DNA of 64,000 bases from Enoplolaimus lenunculus (GCA_030248215.1 JASANG010002683.1:1-64000); one strand, 5' to 3'. Shown: positions 38,001 to 53,000, counted from the first letter of the stretch. A program made the numbers and translations. The notes: generated by a model from the letters alone, not told the origin.

Positions 38001-41000
38001 TTTGGATATAGTAGAGGCAGGGTGCAACCGGAATTCCGGTTCCGGTTCCGGCATTTTTTCACCTTCCGGTTCCGGTTCCGGTAAATTTTTACCGGATTTA
38101 AAAATTCCGGTATTATAATTTGGCCGTTTTCTTAACTTTGCTAATTTTTAAGAATCTCTTTTGAAAGCCACTTGTACTCCGAATATAAGCCACTGATGGT
38201 GGAGTTCACTTCAGTCGATGATGAAAATCTAAAATACAACAAATAAAATAAATACCTATGTTCGACTAAGGTTATTTCACAAATAATAGAGCAAAAGATA
38301 AGATTAAAATGAAATTTTTGGTGAAATGCATTTTTCACTTTCCGGTTCCGGTTCCGGTAAAATTTTCAAATTCCGGTTCCGGTTCCGGTAAATTGTAATT
38401 CCGGTTGCACCCTGAGTAGAGGATGAAACCATTCTGAGTATTGATTTAATGCGCCATAAGATATCAAAGAGGGTTGCTTCACCAGAAGATTACCCCGAGG
38501 TTGCTAAAGTATTAAATAAAATGACACATTAATGATTATAAAACTGTAGAAGAATATCTACCTATGGCATTAGCTGAACTTAAACTTCTAGAACCTGATT
38601 GCCTATCGTTTTCACGTGTAATTTTTGTTATTTGTCGCAGTAGTCATTAAATAACATACACTAAATTAGCTATACCATAACAATGGATTGGCAGAAACTA
38701 GCTACAAATATTATTGCTGTGGCAGCTTTTATTTTAGCAGCTAGCATCACGGGAGTATATTTTGGATCCACGTCACATTATAAGCTACAGACAGAAGATT
38801 TTTTATATTGTCAAACATTTTATCTGAGTACACAGTCTACAACAGCTACTCTTTGTTCGGCTACTATTTTCTTTCACAAGGATGGCGTTAAGTACAGTAT
38901 TGACCCTACAGTATTAACAAGGCTTAGGTACGATGCGTGCGCAATAGTTGGAGCCTATAAACCTTATCCTTTACACACTCTTCACAATAAAACACTAAAA
39001 CTCGACACTTATCAAATTCGTGACCTTTGTAGTCTCTAATTATGCAGCATCTTGCCAAAATTTACTTTGATCCATCTCATGAATTAGGGTTAGGTTCAGT
39101 TGCAAATTTGCACAAAACAGCTAAAAAACAGGGACTCAAAGTATCACTGAAAGATGTAAAAAAGTATTTGAGTCGTCAACCGGCGTACACACTTGTCAAA
39201 AACCGTCCCAGCAAAAATTTTAAAAGGCTACGATATATTGTATCTGATCTTTATGACATATTTCAATCTGATCTCGCTGATATGCAGTCGCTTTCTTCTT
39301 ATAATGATGGTTTTAAATATATACTTGTTGTAATGAACTGCTTTTCAAAATATTGTTGGGGTACACCTCTTAAAAACAAACGCGGCGAAACACTTGCCAA
39401 TGCTATCACACATATTTTAAACTCTCTGTTTCCTGAAAAAACAAGAAATTTCATCGTAGATAGAACTAAAGAGCACTATAGTGCAACATTTCAGAAAGTT
39501 TTTACATCAAGAGGCATTAATCTGATATATACGGTTAACGACGAATCAAAAACAGTATTTGCAGAACGCAAAATTAGAGACATCAAACGCAAAATTTATA
39601 TCTACCTTAGAAAAAACAATACATGGAGGTATATTGACGTATTACCTCAAATAATTGACTCTTTGAATAAACGAACGGTTCGTACCACGGGATTTAGGCC
39701 AGCTGATGTCACCAGAGAAAACGAACACTTGATCAGAGAAAAATTATACCCAAAGCGTTTCATACGTAAACCAACTTATAAATTTTTGGTAGGTGATAGA
39801 GTAAAACTATTAAAGCGTGCATTTCCTTTCCCCAAATCTTTTTACCCAAATTGGACCGAAGAGGAATTCATCATTCGCCAGCAGATACCTTCTTGTCCAC
39901 CTACATAGAATACAATCACTGACAGGTGAAGACATTCTTGGTATATTTTATGAGCAAGAGTTGCTACGTGTTAACAGACCTGATGATACATACGAAATTG
40001 AACGTGTTCTTAAAAGGCGTAAACGTAAAGGCACGATGGAATATTTTGTTAAATGGAAAGGCTATCCAAAAAGTGATTCATCGTGGGTAAGCCAAAAAGA
40101 TATGAATGTGTTACTATAATGGAATGGTCAGTTGTTAATTCAACAGTATGCGGTGACTTTGCCACTAACTTATCCCTAGTTACGTTATCACAGAAATTAT
40201 CTTTAGTGTATGACTCAAAAAAGTTTAGCGGATTAGTGTGGCGCTACGATGGTGGTTGTTGTCTTATATTTGCTTCGGGAAAATTCACTATTGTTGAGTG
40301 CGTACATGCATAAAAAGTCGTTGATCGCTTAAGCAAGGTTGTGGGAAGCCGACCTATAAAGTGTGAGGTTAAAAATATAGTAGTATCAGCAAAAAGTAAC
40401 AAGCGTTATAATCTACACAAGCTTTGTCAATACCTTTGTTCCAATAACTATAAGGCGACTTTCGATCCACACGATTATATGCCTGCGCTGGTGTTAAAAT
40501 ATTGTGCTTCAACGGCATTAATACACCACACGGGAAAAATTATTGTCACTGGTGTAAAGGATCACAAAGTAATTGATAAGTACATGTCAGAAATTTATGG
40601 TATTATAACCAACAAGAATGTATGTTATTCTTGAAGGTAGTGCTAGTAATCTTCGGGCGAAAATTGGTCGAACATTAAGCACTAATTACGCTGAAGTAGC
40701 AGTAGCTCAGTGTAGGCTTCCCCCTAATGCCACTTACATTGAAGCTGACTTTATTGACGCCTCAGTCTACAACGAATCTAGTAAACAAGTCATATTCTAC
40801 CAAACGCAATTCAATCCTCTTCCTGTGTACCATAGAATACGCACATTAAACCTGGATTATATCAACTTACGTGTTATAGGAAACGGACCCATAACAGAGA
40901 AAGTAACAATAGTATTACATATAAAATTATTAAAAAGTCCTCGTCAGTGACAATTACCACTAACAATGGATCCTGCTATAGTTAAGTTACTTGCAGGTGG

Positions 41001-44000
41001 CATGAGGCGCTCAGTTCCACTAAAAGTTAGCAAACTGTCTACGAGAAGAAAAATTATTAAAAAGAAACCAAAAGTTAAACCAACAAAGCGAGGATAAAAT
41101 GTCACTAATTCAAAGTGCAGCGTTTCAGGCCTTGACTTGACAACATTGCCCCTAATTCAAGATGAAATTGAAAGTGTTCAAGTTGTTGAAAGTGCTTGTT
41201 TTACGGGACTTCCCTCAGATGATCATTTAACCCCTCTTGAATTTCGTTTCGGTGGTTCGACGGATTACATAGATGTAGATTCAATTATGTTATGTTTACA
41301 GGTAGAACATGTAAAAGAAAAATCGTCACCACCAGCTAAAAAGCCTAAGAGGGCGTTAGATGATGTGGAAGGTCCTGCAAACTTATTCCTGTACTCAATG
41401 TTTGAAAAGGTAGAGTTAAAGATAGCGGGAAAAACAATATCTCTGGAACAGTCTAATTATCCTTATATAATGTATACACTTTTTCATCTTTATTTTCCAG
41501 TTACTGCTCGGAAAAGTTTATTACAGACGGCGGGATGTGAACCAGATATGCCATATGCATTTGACAACACCCCAGATGCAATAGCTAAGCGTGCGGCAAA
41601 TTTAAACAACAATAATGGAGAGGTATATGGTCGGGTATTCACAGATTTCTTAAATAGTGGTAGATTTTTGCCAGGAAACTTACCTATAACATTAGTGTTT
41701 CATCGTACGAAACCTACATTTTGCATAATAGGTAAAACTGATACCAAGTACAAAATGAAAGTAAAAGCGGCTAAACTGTGCACTCCATATGTTACACTAT
41801 CTCCAACAAGTTTAAGTAAGTACCAACGAATACTATCGCAAACAGGCTTTTATTATCCTGTGGTAAAACATACTATAGCGACAAAGTCAATCGGAGTGGG
41901 TGATATGAATGTTTCGTGGTCTTTTATAAGCAACGGTAAGGTTCCAAGACGAATTGTATTAATGCAAGTGCGTGCATCAGCGTACAATGGACAGGTTGAT
42001 AAGAACCCATACAATTTTGAAGACTTTGGCTTGCATAGCTTACAGGTATTTGTAAACAAAAAATCTTACCCCACAAAAGTGCCCCTCACGTTTAAAAAAT
42101 TTGATGACATATTCAGATCATACTTAAATTTCTTTAAAGGTACAGACTTTTGTAACCTTGACCCAGGATTTGACGCTTTTGGGTATGGCGCAGGGTATTT
42201 CATAATACCTATTACACTAACAAGAGATGGGTCTACTAATTGTGGTTATCAATCCACTCAAGAATTTGGTAACGTTGATCTTGAGATAACTTATTCCAAA
42301 CCATTAACAGAACCACTCGTTCTACTGGCTATGGCAGAACATGAAAGTATCTTAAATTTGAAGCAAAATGGAGACTTTTCTTGGCAACAGTAAACAACCT
42401 ATGCTTCTAGAACCACCATATAATGCTATTGTCTCAGGATCTACCCAATCTGACAAAAGCTATTTCGTAAGGCAACTAGTGCAAAATATTGAAGCAACTC
42501 ACAAAATTCCATTTGAACGAATTTATTATTGTCATAATATGCCTGAAACTGAGTTATTAACACTAAAAGGAGTATCTCTAGTGCCCACGTTCCCAGATTT
42601 TATACTCGAAGAAACTGAAGTGTCAGTACACACTCTGGTTATACTCGATGATTTTATGGATTCCCTTGTTGGCGATAAAAAGGTTATTACGTTATTTACC
42701 AAAATGAGACATAGGCTAGTTTCAGTAATATTTATCGTTCAGAACTTATACTTTTGTCCCAAGATTGGACCCTGTCTACGTAGGAATATAGGAATACTGA
42801 TTATTACTTTTTATTTGAAAATAGGGGTGATCAAGCTATGATAAATTCTCTAGGGGCTAGGATGTTTCCCGGCAAGAAAAATTATCTGCCTGGAGCATAC
42901 AGAAAAGCATTAAAAAGATTACATGGGTATCTGATAAATCTTAAACCACAAGTACCGACTGAGTTTGTATTATCAGAGGGACTTTTACCACATGAACAGG
43001 TATATTTATACATATAACAATGAGTCAGGATGTTTAAAGTAACCTAGATACGTTTCAGTTTCTTGAGAAGGCAGATAAGCAGTACGTAAAGTGTATTCTT
43101 TCAAACGCGTCACCATCTCTTGTTCGAGCAATTGCAGAAATATGTCGTAATGTTGAAAAAGGGAATGTAAAATTAACGAGACCTCAAGTAGCCTGGGTTA
43201 AAAAAGAAAAGCGAAAAATTTCCACCCTCGCATCTCGGAGGGTTTCAATAACTCATAAAAAAGTTGTATTAAAAAGAGTAGGCACATTATTAGTACCATT
43301 GCTTATAAAACTTGTTAAATCTATATTTCAAACATTGTTTTAATATGTCTGAACCAAGACGCTATGCTCTAGCGGAAGAATCTCTATTTGAAAAGCTTAA
43401 ATCTAAACCCCAAGAAGAGCAACCACCCTCACATAATCCAACAATTATAGTAAATCGTGTTCCTGAATCAAAAAAATTACAAGATATTGTAGACGTTTTA
43501 CCTCGTCATATACGTAATAAAGCTAAAATACTGGCTCATTACCTTGAAGATCATATAACTCTTAATAATCAAGAACGCGTGGTATATAAAGACGGTAGTA
43601 TTGGATCACACGTCATCGACCTTATACGTTACTATACATTGTCTCCAATTTTACGCACACCTCGACCCCCTGACGCAGCACGTTTTGAAATACTTATAAA
43701 AGAAGCTGGTGTTCCTTCAAGTGCTCTAAAACGGAATAATGAACAACCACTCTGGGAAACTTGATCAATACGTTGTTGATAATATGCTGTTCTTCTACAG
43801 TGGCTGGTGTCACGTATCATAGTTCAGAGCAATACTATCAGGCGAAAAAAGCAAACCACTTCAAGGACTTTGACTCATACTATCGAATTCTACAGTGTCG
43901 ATCACCATTCAAAGCTTTTCAGTTATCCCTAGAAATCAAAGGATATGATGAGGCAGACTGGGTAAAAATAAAATATGATAACATGTTGGAGGCGTTATGG

Positions 44001-47000
44001 GCAAAATTTGAAAATAACTGTGTGGCGAGACAGCATTTACTTATCACTGGGGATAAGCAATTGGTATTTGTATCGAAATATGACTCTTATTTTGGTTCAG
44101 GACTTGATGTTCATGACCCCCATGATAATATACCTGGAAATAATGTATTAGGTGTATTGTTAATGATAGTTAGAGATGGTTTAAATAAATCATAATTGTT
44201 TGTGTATTGTTTGCAATGAATTAAAAAATATTCATTAAAAGACGCATTATACCACTTTTTAGACATGGATTCTCGCATAATACTAACAATAGTACTAGTG
44301 TTGGTAGCGACAGTATTGGTACTGATCTTAGGTTTACTGCCAAGAAATAACAGGCCAACTGCGGACCTATGTTTTGATGACTGGCGCAATGACTCTTTTG
44401 AAAAATGGAACCCTGCTAATGGGTATAAGGTGCAATGGCTAAATAGAAATTCTAGCAATATTCACTTTAATATAATTTTGACCCCTCCACAAAACGTAAA
44501 ATGGAGCGCCCATATTGTCTACTTATTTGACATATTTGAAGACATGTTCCTTAATTTACCCATAAAATATAAACAGATATTGGTCCTGATTAGAACTCGC
44601 AGGGCAGCTCGTGCATTCAATATCGAAAATTCCTCAAACGTAGGTGCAGCGTTTCTTTCCAAATTGGCAACGTTTGATCTTAGTCAGGTACTTAGTGATA
44701 AGGTTTTTGGGGTTAGTTTACGCCGTGCACAATAATAACGCTTTTTTTCAGTTACATCATGATAGATAAAACAATAGAGTCTCTTAAACACTATGAACTT
44801 AATGTAACACTTACGGTACAATCACTTTATAAATGTACGAATCGTGACGCCCTTCAAAAGTTTTGTAATAGCGCTCATGGAAACCCCAAAGAAAATTTTT
44901 ACATTTGGCTCAAACAGCAACCATTCAAGGTATTTTATGCCTTTCTCGAACAACTTTATGGCACTGGACAGCTATCTTTATATTGCGTTTACAGTGACGC
45001 CTGCGGAATTCGAGTGCAAGAAGCTGTTAACCAACTAGACTATATCGATAATTTCTTATTCAAAGAGCTCAGAATGTATCATTTATGGGACGAAATTTAC
45101 CAGAAATTGCACCAAGACACTTGCGGTTATGGGCCTGGTCGAGAACTAATTGAAATTGAACGCTGTCGTACGAAAATTAAATCTATTATTAGCGCAGAAC
45201 CACATGTTGTCATAATATCTAATTCATTAGCTACATCGATTGCTTTTGAGATTGTCAGTAATTTTTTGATTAAATGGCGTTACTAAATTAATTTTCATCG
45301 TTTATTGTATAGATACAGACATACACAAAAAATGAGTAAATAGTACACATCATACACGCGATCAAACCTATTTTTTATTCTTATGTCTCAATTAAACCTT
45401 TAACTGACATTTCAATCTTTTACGCAACCCCTACAATAATTAATTACTCTCACTTTTTACTTTTCTCTATTACAAAACTTGTAATTAATTGCCACCATTA
45501 CACTTTATTAAAACACAATATTACATTTATTACATTTTATTAAAACACAATATTACATTTTATTAAAACGCACAACTTTTCCATTGCACACAAAAACACT
45601 TTTATGCTTCACTTTAATTATAATTCCAGAATCAGTATATATCTGATGCAATTGCGCCCTGACCAATGATACCCCACCATCACCTATTCACAAAATATAA
45701 ACGAAACCGTGTTTATTTATTTTAAGATTTTAAGTATGAATACGTTGTCGAAAAAGATATTTAATGTAATGAATCGAGCTGAATTTGATGATGAACAATG
45801 GGAAAGAAAATACTGGGAAGCAGTCAAAGAAGTAACGGGAATAGACATGGTTGCAACCCGCAAACAAATAAAGAAAATGTGGAAAAGAAAACTTAACGCA
45901 AGAAAGAAAAAGAGTTACTCCTAGCTTGCCATTACCAGCAGCCAAGTCAGTGGGCCCACATGAAGCCTGGCGGATGTTTGGAAATGACTAATTGATATAA
46001 AACACTAAATTTTTGTTTGTGTATGCTTATTAACGATAATAACAGACCGGTGTTCAAATACGTTCGTGCGCTTATATTGTATTAATTAAAATGAGTAGCA
46101 CATGCAGTGAACGTTTCAAATTACTCTACTAAACAACATTGTCATACGAACTTAGTAAAACACTAGCTATATAAACTTAGCAGGGTGCAACCGGAATTAC
46201 AATTTACCGGAACCGGAACCGGAACCGTAATTTGAAAATTTTACCGGAACCGGAAAGTGAAAAATGCATTTCACCAAAAATTTCATTTTAATCTTATTTT
46301 TTGCTCTATTATTTGTGAAATAACCTTAGTCGAACATAGATATTTATTTTATTTGTTGTATTTTAGATTTTCATCATCGACTGAAGTGAAATCCACCATC
46401 AATGGCTTATATTCGGAGTACAAGTGGCTTTCAAAAGAGATTCTTAAAAATTAGCAAAGTTAATAAAACGGCCAAATTATAATACCGAAATTTTTAAATC
46501 CGGTAAAAATTTACCGGAACCGGAACCGGAAGGTGAAAAAATGCCGGAACCGGAACCGGAATTCCGGTTGCACCCTGAAACTTAGCATCTACTAAAATTT
46601 TAAATATGGAAAAGAAAAACACAGAAAGTTATGCTATACTCCATGTTTCAAGACCCACCCCACTAATTACCTATTATTAATTTTTAATTAGGCAGACACC
46701 GAACCTAGCACTAACGACCTCAAAACAAAATCTAGTAAACAATAATTAGCACGTGCACTAATGGTTAATCCGAGAATCCGCAATCCGCTGTGTCTATAAT
46801 GTCCCTAATATACTACTCTCTCGAATCTGCTGACTCACATTTCCACTTGTTGCCGATAATAATAACAACGCCCGTCTGCCACGTGCGGTTGTCAGACTTG
46901 ACCGCCAACCCCTGCAGGATACCGCTCGCCCGAAAACAGCAGCACTGGAGGCAGTACCCCTCATGACCCAGCGGGCGGACTAACAGCCGCCCCCTGCGCT

Positions 47001-50000
47001 CCTGGTCCCGGTGTTCGGTATCCAGGCGCCGTCTGTGCTCGCACGGTAGCCGCTCTATACACAGGATTTGCTTGTCTCGGACTGATCCGACTCACCACCG
47101 ACCCCACAGCCGGTCGCACATATCCGCCGCGCTCGCTGGACATCGCCCTACTCCTTGCGTCCTTGTCAAACCTCCATTTCAACTCGCCTGTTGGACCTCG
47201 CACCACTATATATCCTGGTGCCGGCGGCCGACCTAAACTCGTACTTGGCTTCTCCTCTGCAGCCGGCTTCGGTGTTAGCTTCCGAGGTTGAAGCTTCTCT
47301 AATTCCTCCCAGAATAATTCCTTCGATTTCTCCTTCGCCTTCACCTCCTCCTGCGCCTGTATCCATGGTGACCTCCTCGATGACAGCATTCCTGCTCTTC
47401 CGCCCGCGTTTCTCCTTCTTTCGGTTTCAGCGTCATCACCGATTTCCCTTTATCCTTTTTCGGAGACGGAGTCTCCTTCTCCTCCTCCACAACCTCAAAT
47501 TCACCTTCGCTCAACGGTTCATGTTCCAGTGCTCTCTTTTTCTTACCCTGTTCTTGTTGCACAGTTTCTTTTACCTCGCCTGCCAATTCCACCTGCGTTT
47601 CCAACCGCGTACGAACTTTGCTCGGACCCGGCTGTGCGTTTCCTGACCCGCTGCCTTTTTATCCATCGGCTCTTCTCCTTGAGCCTTCTGCTGATCATCA
47701 AAGAGGCAACCTCGACACAAGTCCAGGACCCTCATATTCACCTCTGCAATCCTTGCAGTTCCTCTGTCTCCTTCTGATCGGAATCCCCGATCTTTGTTTC
47801 CCTATTCCTGGATCTTTCGACCTGTCAGACAACTGCATAATCACATGGGTCGACAGTGGTACGAGAAAGTCCACTGGCGCCCTTTCAAACTGCAGACCGC
47901 GCGTGACCACTGCACGCGCCGCCGCTTTCCTTACTATTCTTCCAAACCATCTCATCACCGTTTGATACATTTTCGGTCCTATGTCCACCATGCGGAATAT
48001 ACACGCCGCTAAGCCGCGCTCCGCATAGTCAAATAAAACTAATGTCTTCAGCGCCGCCGTTGACCAGTGCGTAGCCTAGTGCCCCAACAAATCCTTAGGC
48101 AACTCCACATCCGGCTGATCCGGTGAGTCATTGCCCTCAAAATAATTTGAGTGCAGAACATACTGGAACCCGCCTTTATAATTAATCAGCAAGTTCCCCC
48201 TTGGCAGAATGACCATATCTGGAAACACAATTATTCAATTTTTCCATCATTGCCTGGCATTTCGTCTCCTCTTTCACTTTCTCTTCTGCCCGCTTCACCA
48301 GCTATTCCGCACCGGTACATGCTCGTGAGCTCTCTGCCGCTGGTCTCTAGCCGCTAACACTGCCCAAGAGATTCCTCCATGCTTCTACCGCAAAATCCTC
48401 ATAAGTACGTAACTTCTTGGCCATTTCCATTGCTCCTATATCCGTCTCCTTCCTCAACGTTCAATTTCATTCCTAATCCTCGATTAGCTCCTTATTCTGA
48501 AGCTACCTCGCTTCCATATCCCTTTTCAGCGCTTCCTCCAGAAGTAGCGCCGGGCTAAATTCCTTCTCCACCGACCCTGAAACTGGTGGATCCGGCACCA
48601 TCTCTGCCCAATACATTCCTTTCGGTAACGGCAGGGGAGAAGGAGTTACACACGGCTGCGCCAGGAAGGGTGACCCTTCCACGACCGATGTAGTCGCCGG
48701 CAGCAGCGGGTATCTTTCCTCCCTGTACCCCTCCGGATCCAACACTTTCCATTCCTTCCTTGCTGGCGTGATCGAAGCGCTATCCGATGCGCTTCCGCTA
48801 CCCTTTTCTTCTTGCGCACTTTCTTTCACCGTCACCTGTTTTCCTTTCCCTTTCTCTGGCGCCTCCGGTGTACACAAATCATCCACATCTGGCCTCGCCG
48901 ATTACGTATCCATCCGGTCTATTCTTTTCTTCGTCGTTTCTGTCTCCATCTGTTCCTCTTCGCTTGACCCATCAATATTCACCTCTATTACGTCCTCTTT
49001 CTTCTTCTTCTTCTTTTTCCCGTTTGTCTTTTCTACAGGTGACGACGCCGTCGACGCCCCTCTGCTTGACATACTCGATTGCTTATGCGCTTCCCCCGAC
49101 GATGTAGCCTCTGCTTCTGAAACCTCCATCTCAGTCGTACTCCCTCCCGCTGTGGTTATTCCTAAAGCCGCTAATTGTTGTGCTCCACTCATTCCCATAA
49201 CCCTCTTAAATTCCGCATCCAGGTCCACCTTTAACGGTGGCACTCTCACTGTTTCCGTTCCACTCGAATGTTTTCCGGACGTCCAGCATTATCTCCTGTC
49301 CGCCCGGCGTTAATACTTCTGCATACGTTATTGGCATGTCGTCCGATGACTTTAACATGCCTGCCCCTGCTGCTCCCTTCTTCATCCCGTAGAACTGGTT
49401 CTCGAACCACTCCTCTACTTCCTTCTCCGGAATCACGTCCGTTTGCACCGACGTGCCTCACGGCTTTTTCCGCCCTGTGAATTCCTTTTCCAATGGATTT
49501 TCTCTTGACGAGACGATCGACTGCACGCAAATCAACTCCCAATCCTGTTCCCCTGGTTTAACCGAAGAAAAATATTGTTTCCGCTTTGCCTTTTCCTTTT
49601 GCGTCTCCTTTTTCACGGTCGGTTGTTCCTTAACCCACCGGATCAACATCCTGGCCTATTCTGGCCACTTTTCCACTACATCCTCCACCAGGGTGCAATC
49701 GGAATTCCGGTTCCGGTTCCGGCATTTTTTCACCTTCCGGTTCCGGTTCCGGTAAATTTTTACCGGATTTAAAAATTCCGGTATTATAATTTGGCCGTTT
49801 TCTTAACTTTGCTAATTTTTAAGAATCTCTTTTGAAAGCCACTTGTACTCCGAATATAAGCCATTGATGGTGGATTTCACTTCAGTCGATGATGAAAATC
49901 TAAAATACAACAAATAAAATAAATACCTATGTTCGACTAAGGTTATTTCACAAATAATAGAGCAAAAATGAGATTAAAATGAAATTTTTGGTGAAATGCA

Positions 50001-53000
50001 TTTTTCATTTTCCGGTTCCGGTAAAATTTTCAAATTCCGGTTCCGGTTCCGGTTCCGGTAAATTGTAATTCCGGTTGCACCCTGTCCTCCACTTTATGTT
50101 CCGCGATTTCTGCCGACTAAAGTAACGAATTCTGCTGCACATTATCCGGAATTGATTTATCCAGCGGACGCGTTACTCCTCGAAACAACTGGAAAACCGA
50201 CACACGCTGCGGGTGCCGCTTTCCTTCCGCCTGCCTGAATGCCTCCTCAAACAGCCTCAACTGTTCCGACTCATAATCCTGGTAATCCCTTAATTATATT
50301 GGCAACTACGCGTTGCGTTCAAGCAATACCTGTGGAGCCTTGCCATTCATCTGCTCGAATACTTCCAGCCTCTTGTACACTTCAAACACAACCGACTCCT
50401 GCGCCCGCACCACGACATAATCCGTCTGCCGTGCCACCATCGCCGCCGCTATATCCGCCAGCATTACGTCCAGCGCCGCGTAATGCACAAACTTTAACAT
50501 ATCTAAATCCGACGCATCATCCCGTGGTTGCCCTTTTGAAGTGTTTCGGCGCAAAAGGCCGATCACTAAGCCGTATGCGGCGTTTCTCCTTTTGTTACTC
50601 AAAAATACCGTTTCAACACCCACCGCAGGCTGTTCGCCATAAAGAGCGTGCCATGCACCCTCTGCAAATCTATCGTCTGATCATCCATCGGAAACGGCTG
50701 TTGCAGTCCCGCTTCCCACATCGTTTTGTCTGCCTTAATGTTCCACCAGACCTTTACTTTCCGTGGGTTCCACGACAGACCCCGGATCTGCTCTGGAACC
50801 TTTCCGCCTAAAGCATGCATGTCTATGATGAACACCGCACCCTCCGTTGTTCCAACTTGCAACGTGCGTATCCTGTTCCTGTACTTCCTTTCCGACGGCC
50901 CGGCCAACCAGTCATCACCAATATACTCGTTGACCACCGGCGGAAAAATCCCCATCGTTGAGGGATGCGGATGGTTTTCTGGTTCCGCCCTATATCGCTC
51001 CAATGCACTCCTGTATTGCATACCCTTTTTCTCTTCCCATGAGATGCCGTCAATATCATACGACAAAATATTTGTCCTGGTGCATCTATCACATTTACCA
51101 CTCTATCTGCCTGCCGTTCATTTGATACTATTGCAATGAACCGCGGTTTACCCCATTGTCTTCCTAGTGCAGAATTCGGCACCCAAAACTCGAGCGAGTG
51201 GCAAGGATGCAGCTCCCCCGCTAGTGGTGACGAATTATGTACCTCTTTCAACACTGCAGACTGTGACACAACCTTCGGCATTTCCCTCTGATACTCCTGA
51301 TTCTGCTGCGCTCTACTATCCGTTTCAATCCATTTCGCATATGCGCAAAATAAAACTTTATGAAAAAACTGATGATTTCGGTGAAAATTATTAACTAATG
51401 ATTTATTTTATTAAACGTTAATATTAATATTTGATATTCTAAAAAGAGAACCAATATATATTTACTACTTTTTATTAATAGTAAACGACGTTCCATCCGC
51501 AGAATACATATATATTTTTCCTTTCCTATCTTACCATATAGTCAAAAGGGGTCTCCACTATTACTGTACAGGATGGGCAGTACCAAAGCTGTTGGGGAGG
51601 TTCCCTTTCCAGTCCGACACAAGCGAAGTGATACCACTCCAAACATAGGTCGCATTGTACCCAGTCGATTTCCAAGTCACTATCAACATCCGTCACATAT
51701 GCCCCTTTAAATATGTAACACGTCGCATCATCCGCTACCCTTTCCTGTCCTGAGGTCTCAGTCTCCTTTCATACTGCAAATAATCCTCTACAGACCGTTC
51801 AAAATGCTTTACCAATGCCTTATTATACCAAGTTTCCGTTTTAGTTGGCGACCCTAAGTATTGCAACTTCATGTTGGATCTCTCAACTGCTCGCACCCTG
51901 AACAACCTTTCAAATTCCGGATGAAATTTGTTTGCCAACCGTTTCTCCGACAACTTAAGCCGGTTCTTCATAATCACAATATCTCCTATAGAAAAATCCT
52001 AACTCCTGGCCCGCATGTCATAATGTGCCTTATATTGCGTTTGGGCCCTCTGAATCTGTTTCGCCGTAATGTCCCAAGCCTGTGATAGCTGGTCAGTCAA
52101 CCCGTGCACTCGTGCACTCACCGGATCTACCGCCTCTGTAATTACCGCCATGTACCTGTTCTCCCCTGGTAGATCCGAATCTCTCCCGTACATCAGGAAA
52201 AACGGTGTTTGCCCTGTAGACGAATGAATCGTTGTTCTATACGCGAACAAAGCTGCCCCTAAGTAATCATCCCAATTTTTCACCTGTAACTCTACTATCG
52301 GTTTCAAGATCCGAATCAATGTCTGATGCCACCTTTCTACCAATCCATTAGCCTGATCCTGATGGTGATATGGCGTGCTATACGCGACTCTCGTCCCCAA
52401 GCGCGCCATCTCACACTTAATAAACGCCGGACCTTGATCCGACAAAATCACCCTTGGTACTTCATACGTTGGCACCACCCTGACCGTAATCGGACTTAGT
52501 ATCGTCCTAGCCGTCTGATCCTGTGTCGCATATGCTTCCGGCCACTTTGTAAAGTAGTCTATGAAGCAGACAATGTACTTATTCCCTATTTCCGTCAGTA
52601 GTAGTGGCCCAATTACGTCCACTCCTAACATATGGAAAGGGGCGACCGCCTTTATCGATTGTAACAGTCGACTCCTCTTCGGACCCGGTTTAACCTCGCA
52701 CACGGAATACACCTATCGATATACTCTTGCAATCCTTCGCCATCGTTGGCCAATAAAACTTCTTATTCAGCTTCCCGTATACCTTATCGAAAGCTAAATG
52801 TCCCCCATACTTCGTCGAATGTGCCTGCTCCATTAGCGTTTCCCGAAATAAACCTGGAACCGCTAGCCTAAACTCCAATGTCTCCGCTTTCACCGGCTTT
52901 GTCTTTTTCCTTGCCTGATGTAAAATTTCTTTATACACAATGAACCTCTGTTCATTATGCATAACCCATTTTCTCACATCCTCCGGAACTTCATCCTCCA

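Larger units (their letters stand above)
31473..46817. mobile_element. Polinton (Maverick), 15.3 kb with two MITE insertions
   Basis: It is bounded by the 6-bp target duplication CTCTCG (31467-31472 and 46818-46823) and begins and ends with inverted AGTAGTATATTAGGGACATT. The inverted repeats are about 0.73 kb once the MITE in the right copy is discounted. Genes diverge from a centre near 36.6 kb: polymerase to the left, integrase, capsid and packaging genes to the right. The two inverted repeats are still nearly identical, so the copy is fairly young. It is broken, with several breaks in all. No maturation protease was recognised. Confidence 0.93.
45682..46817 (-). repeat. Polinton right terminal inverted repeat (with MITE)
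   Basis: The inverted partner of 31473-32204. It is longer only because the MITE at 46181-46577 and its duplicated target lie inside. Confidence 0.92.

Noticed and set aside
47155-50811. Plus-strand frames up to 190 codons
   Set aside because: Opposite-strand shadows of the gypsy element; Ser/Pro/Leu/Phe-rich without motifs.
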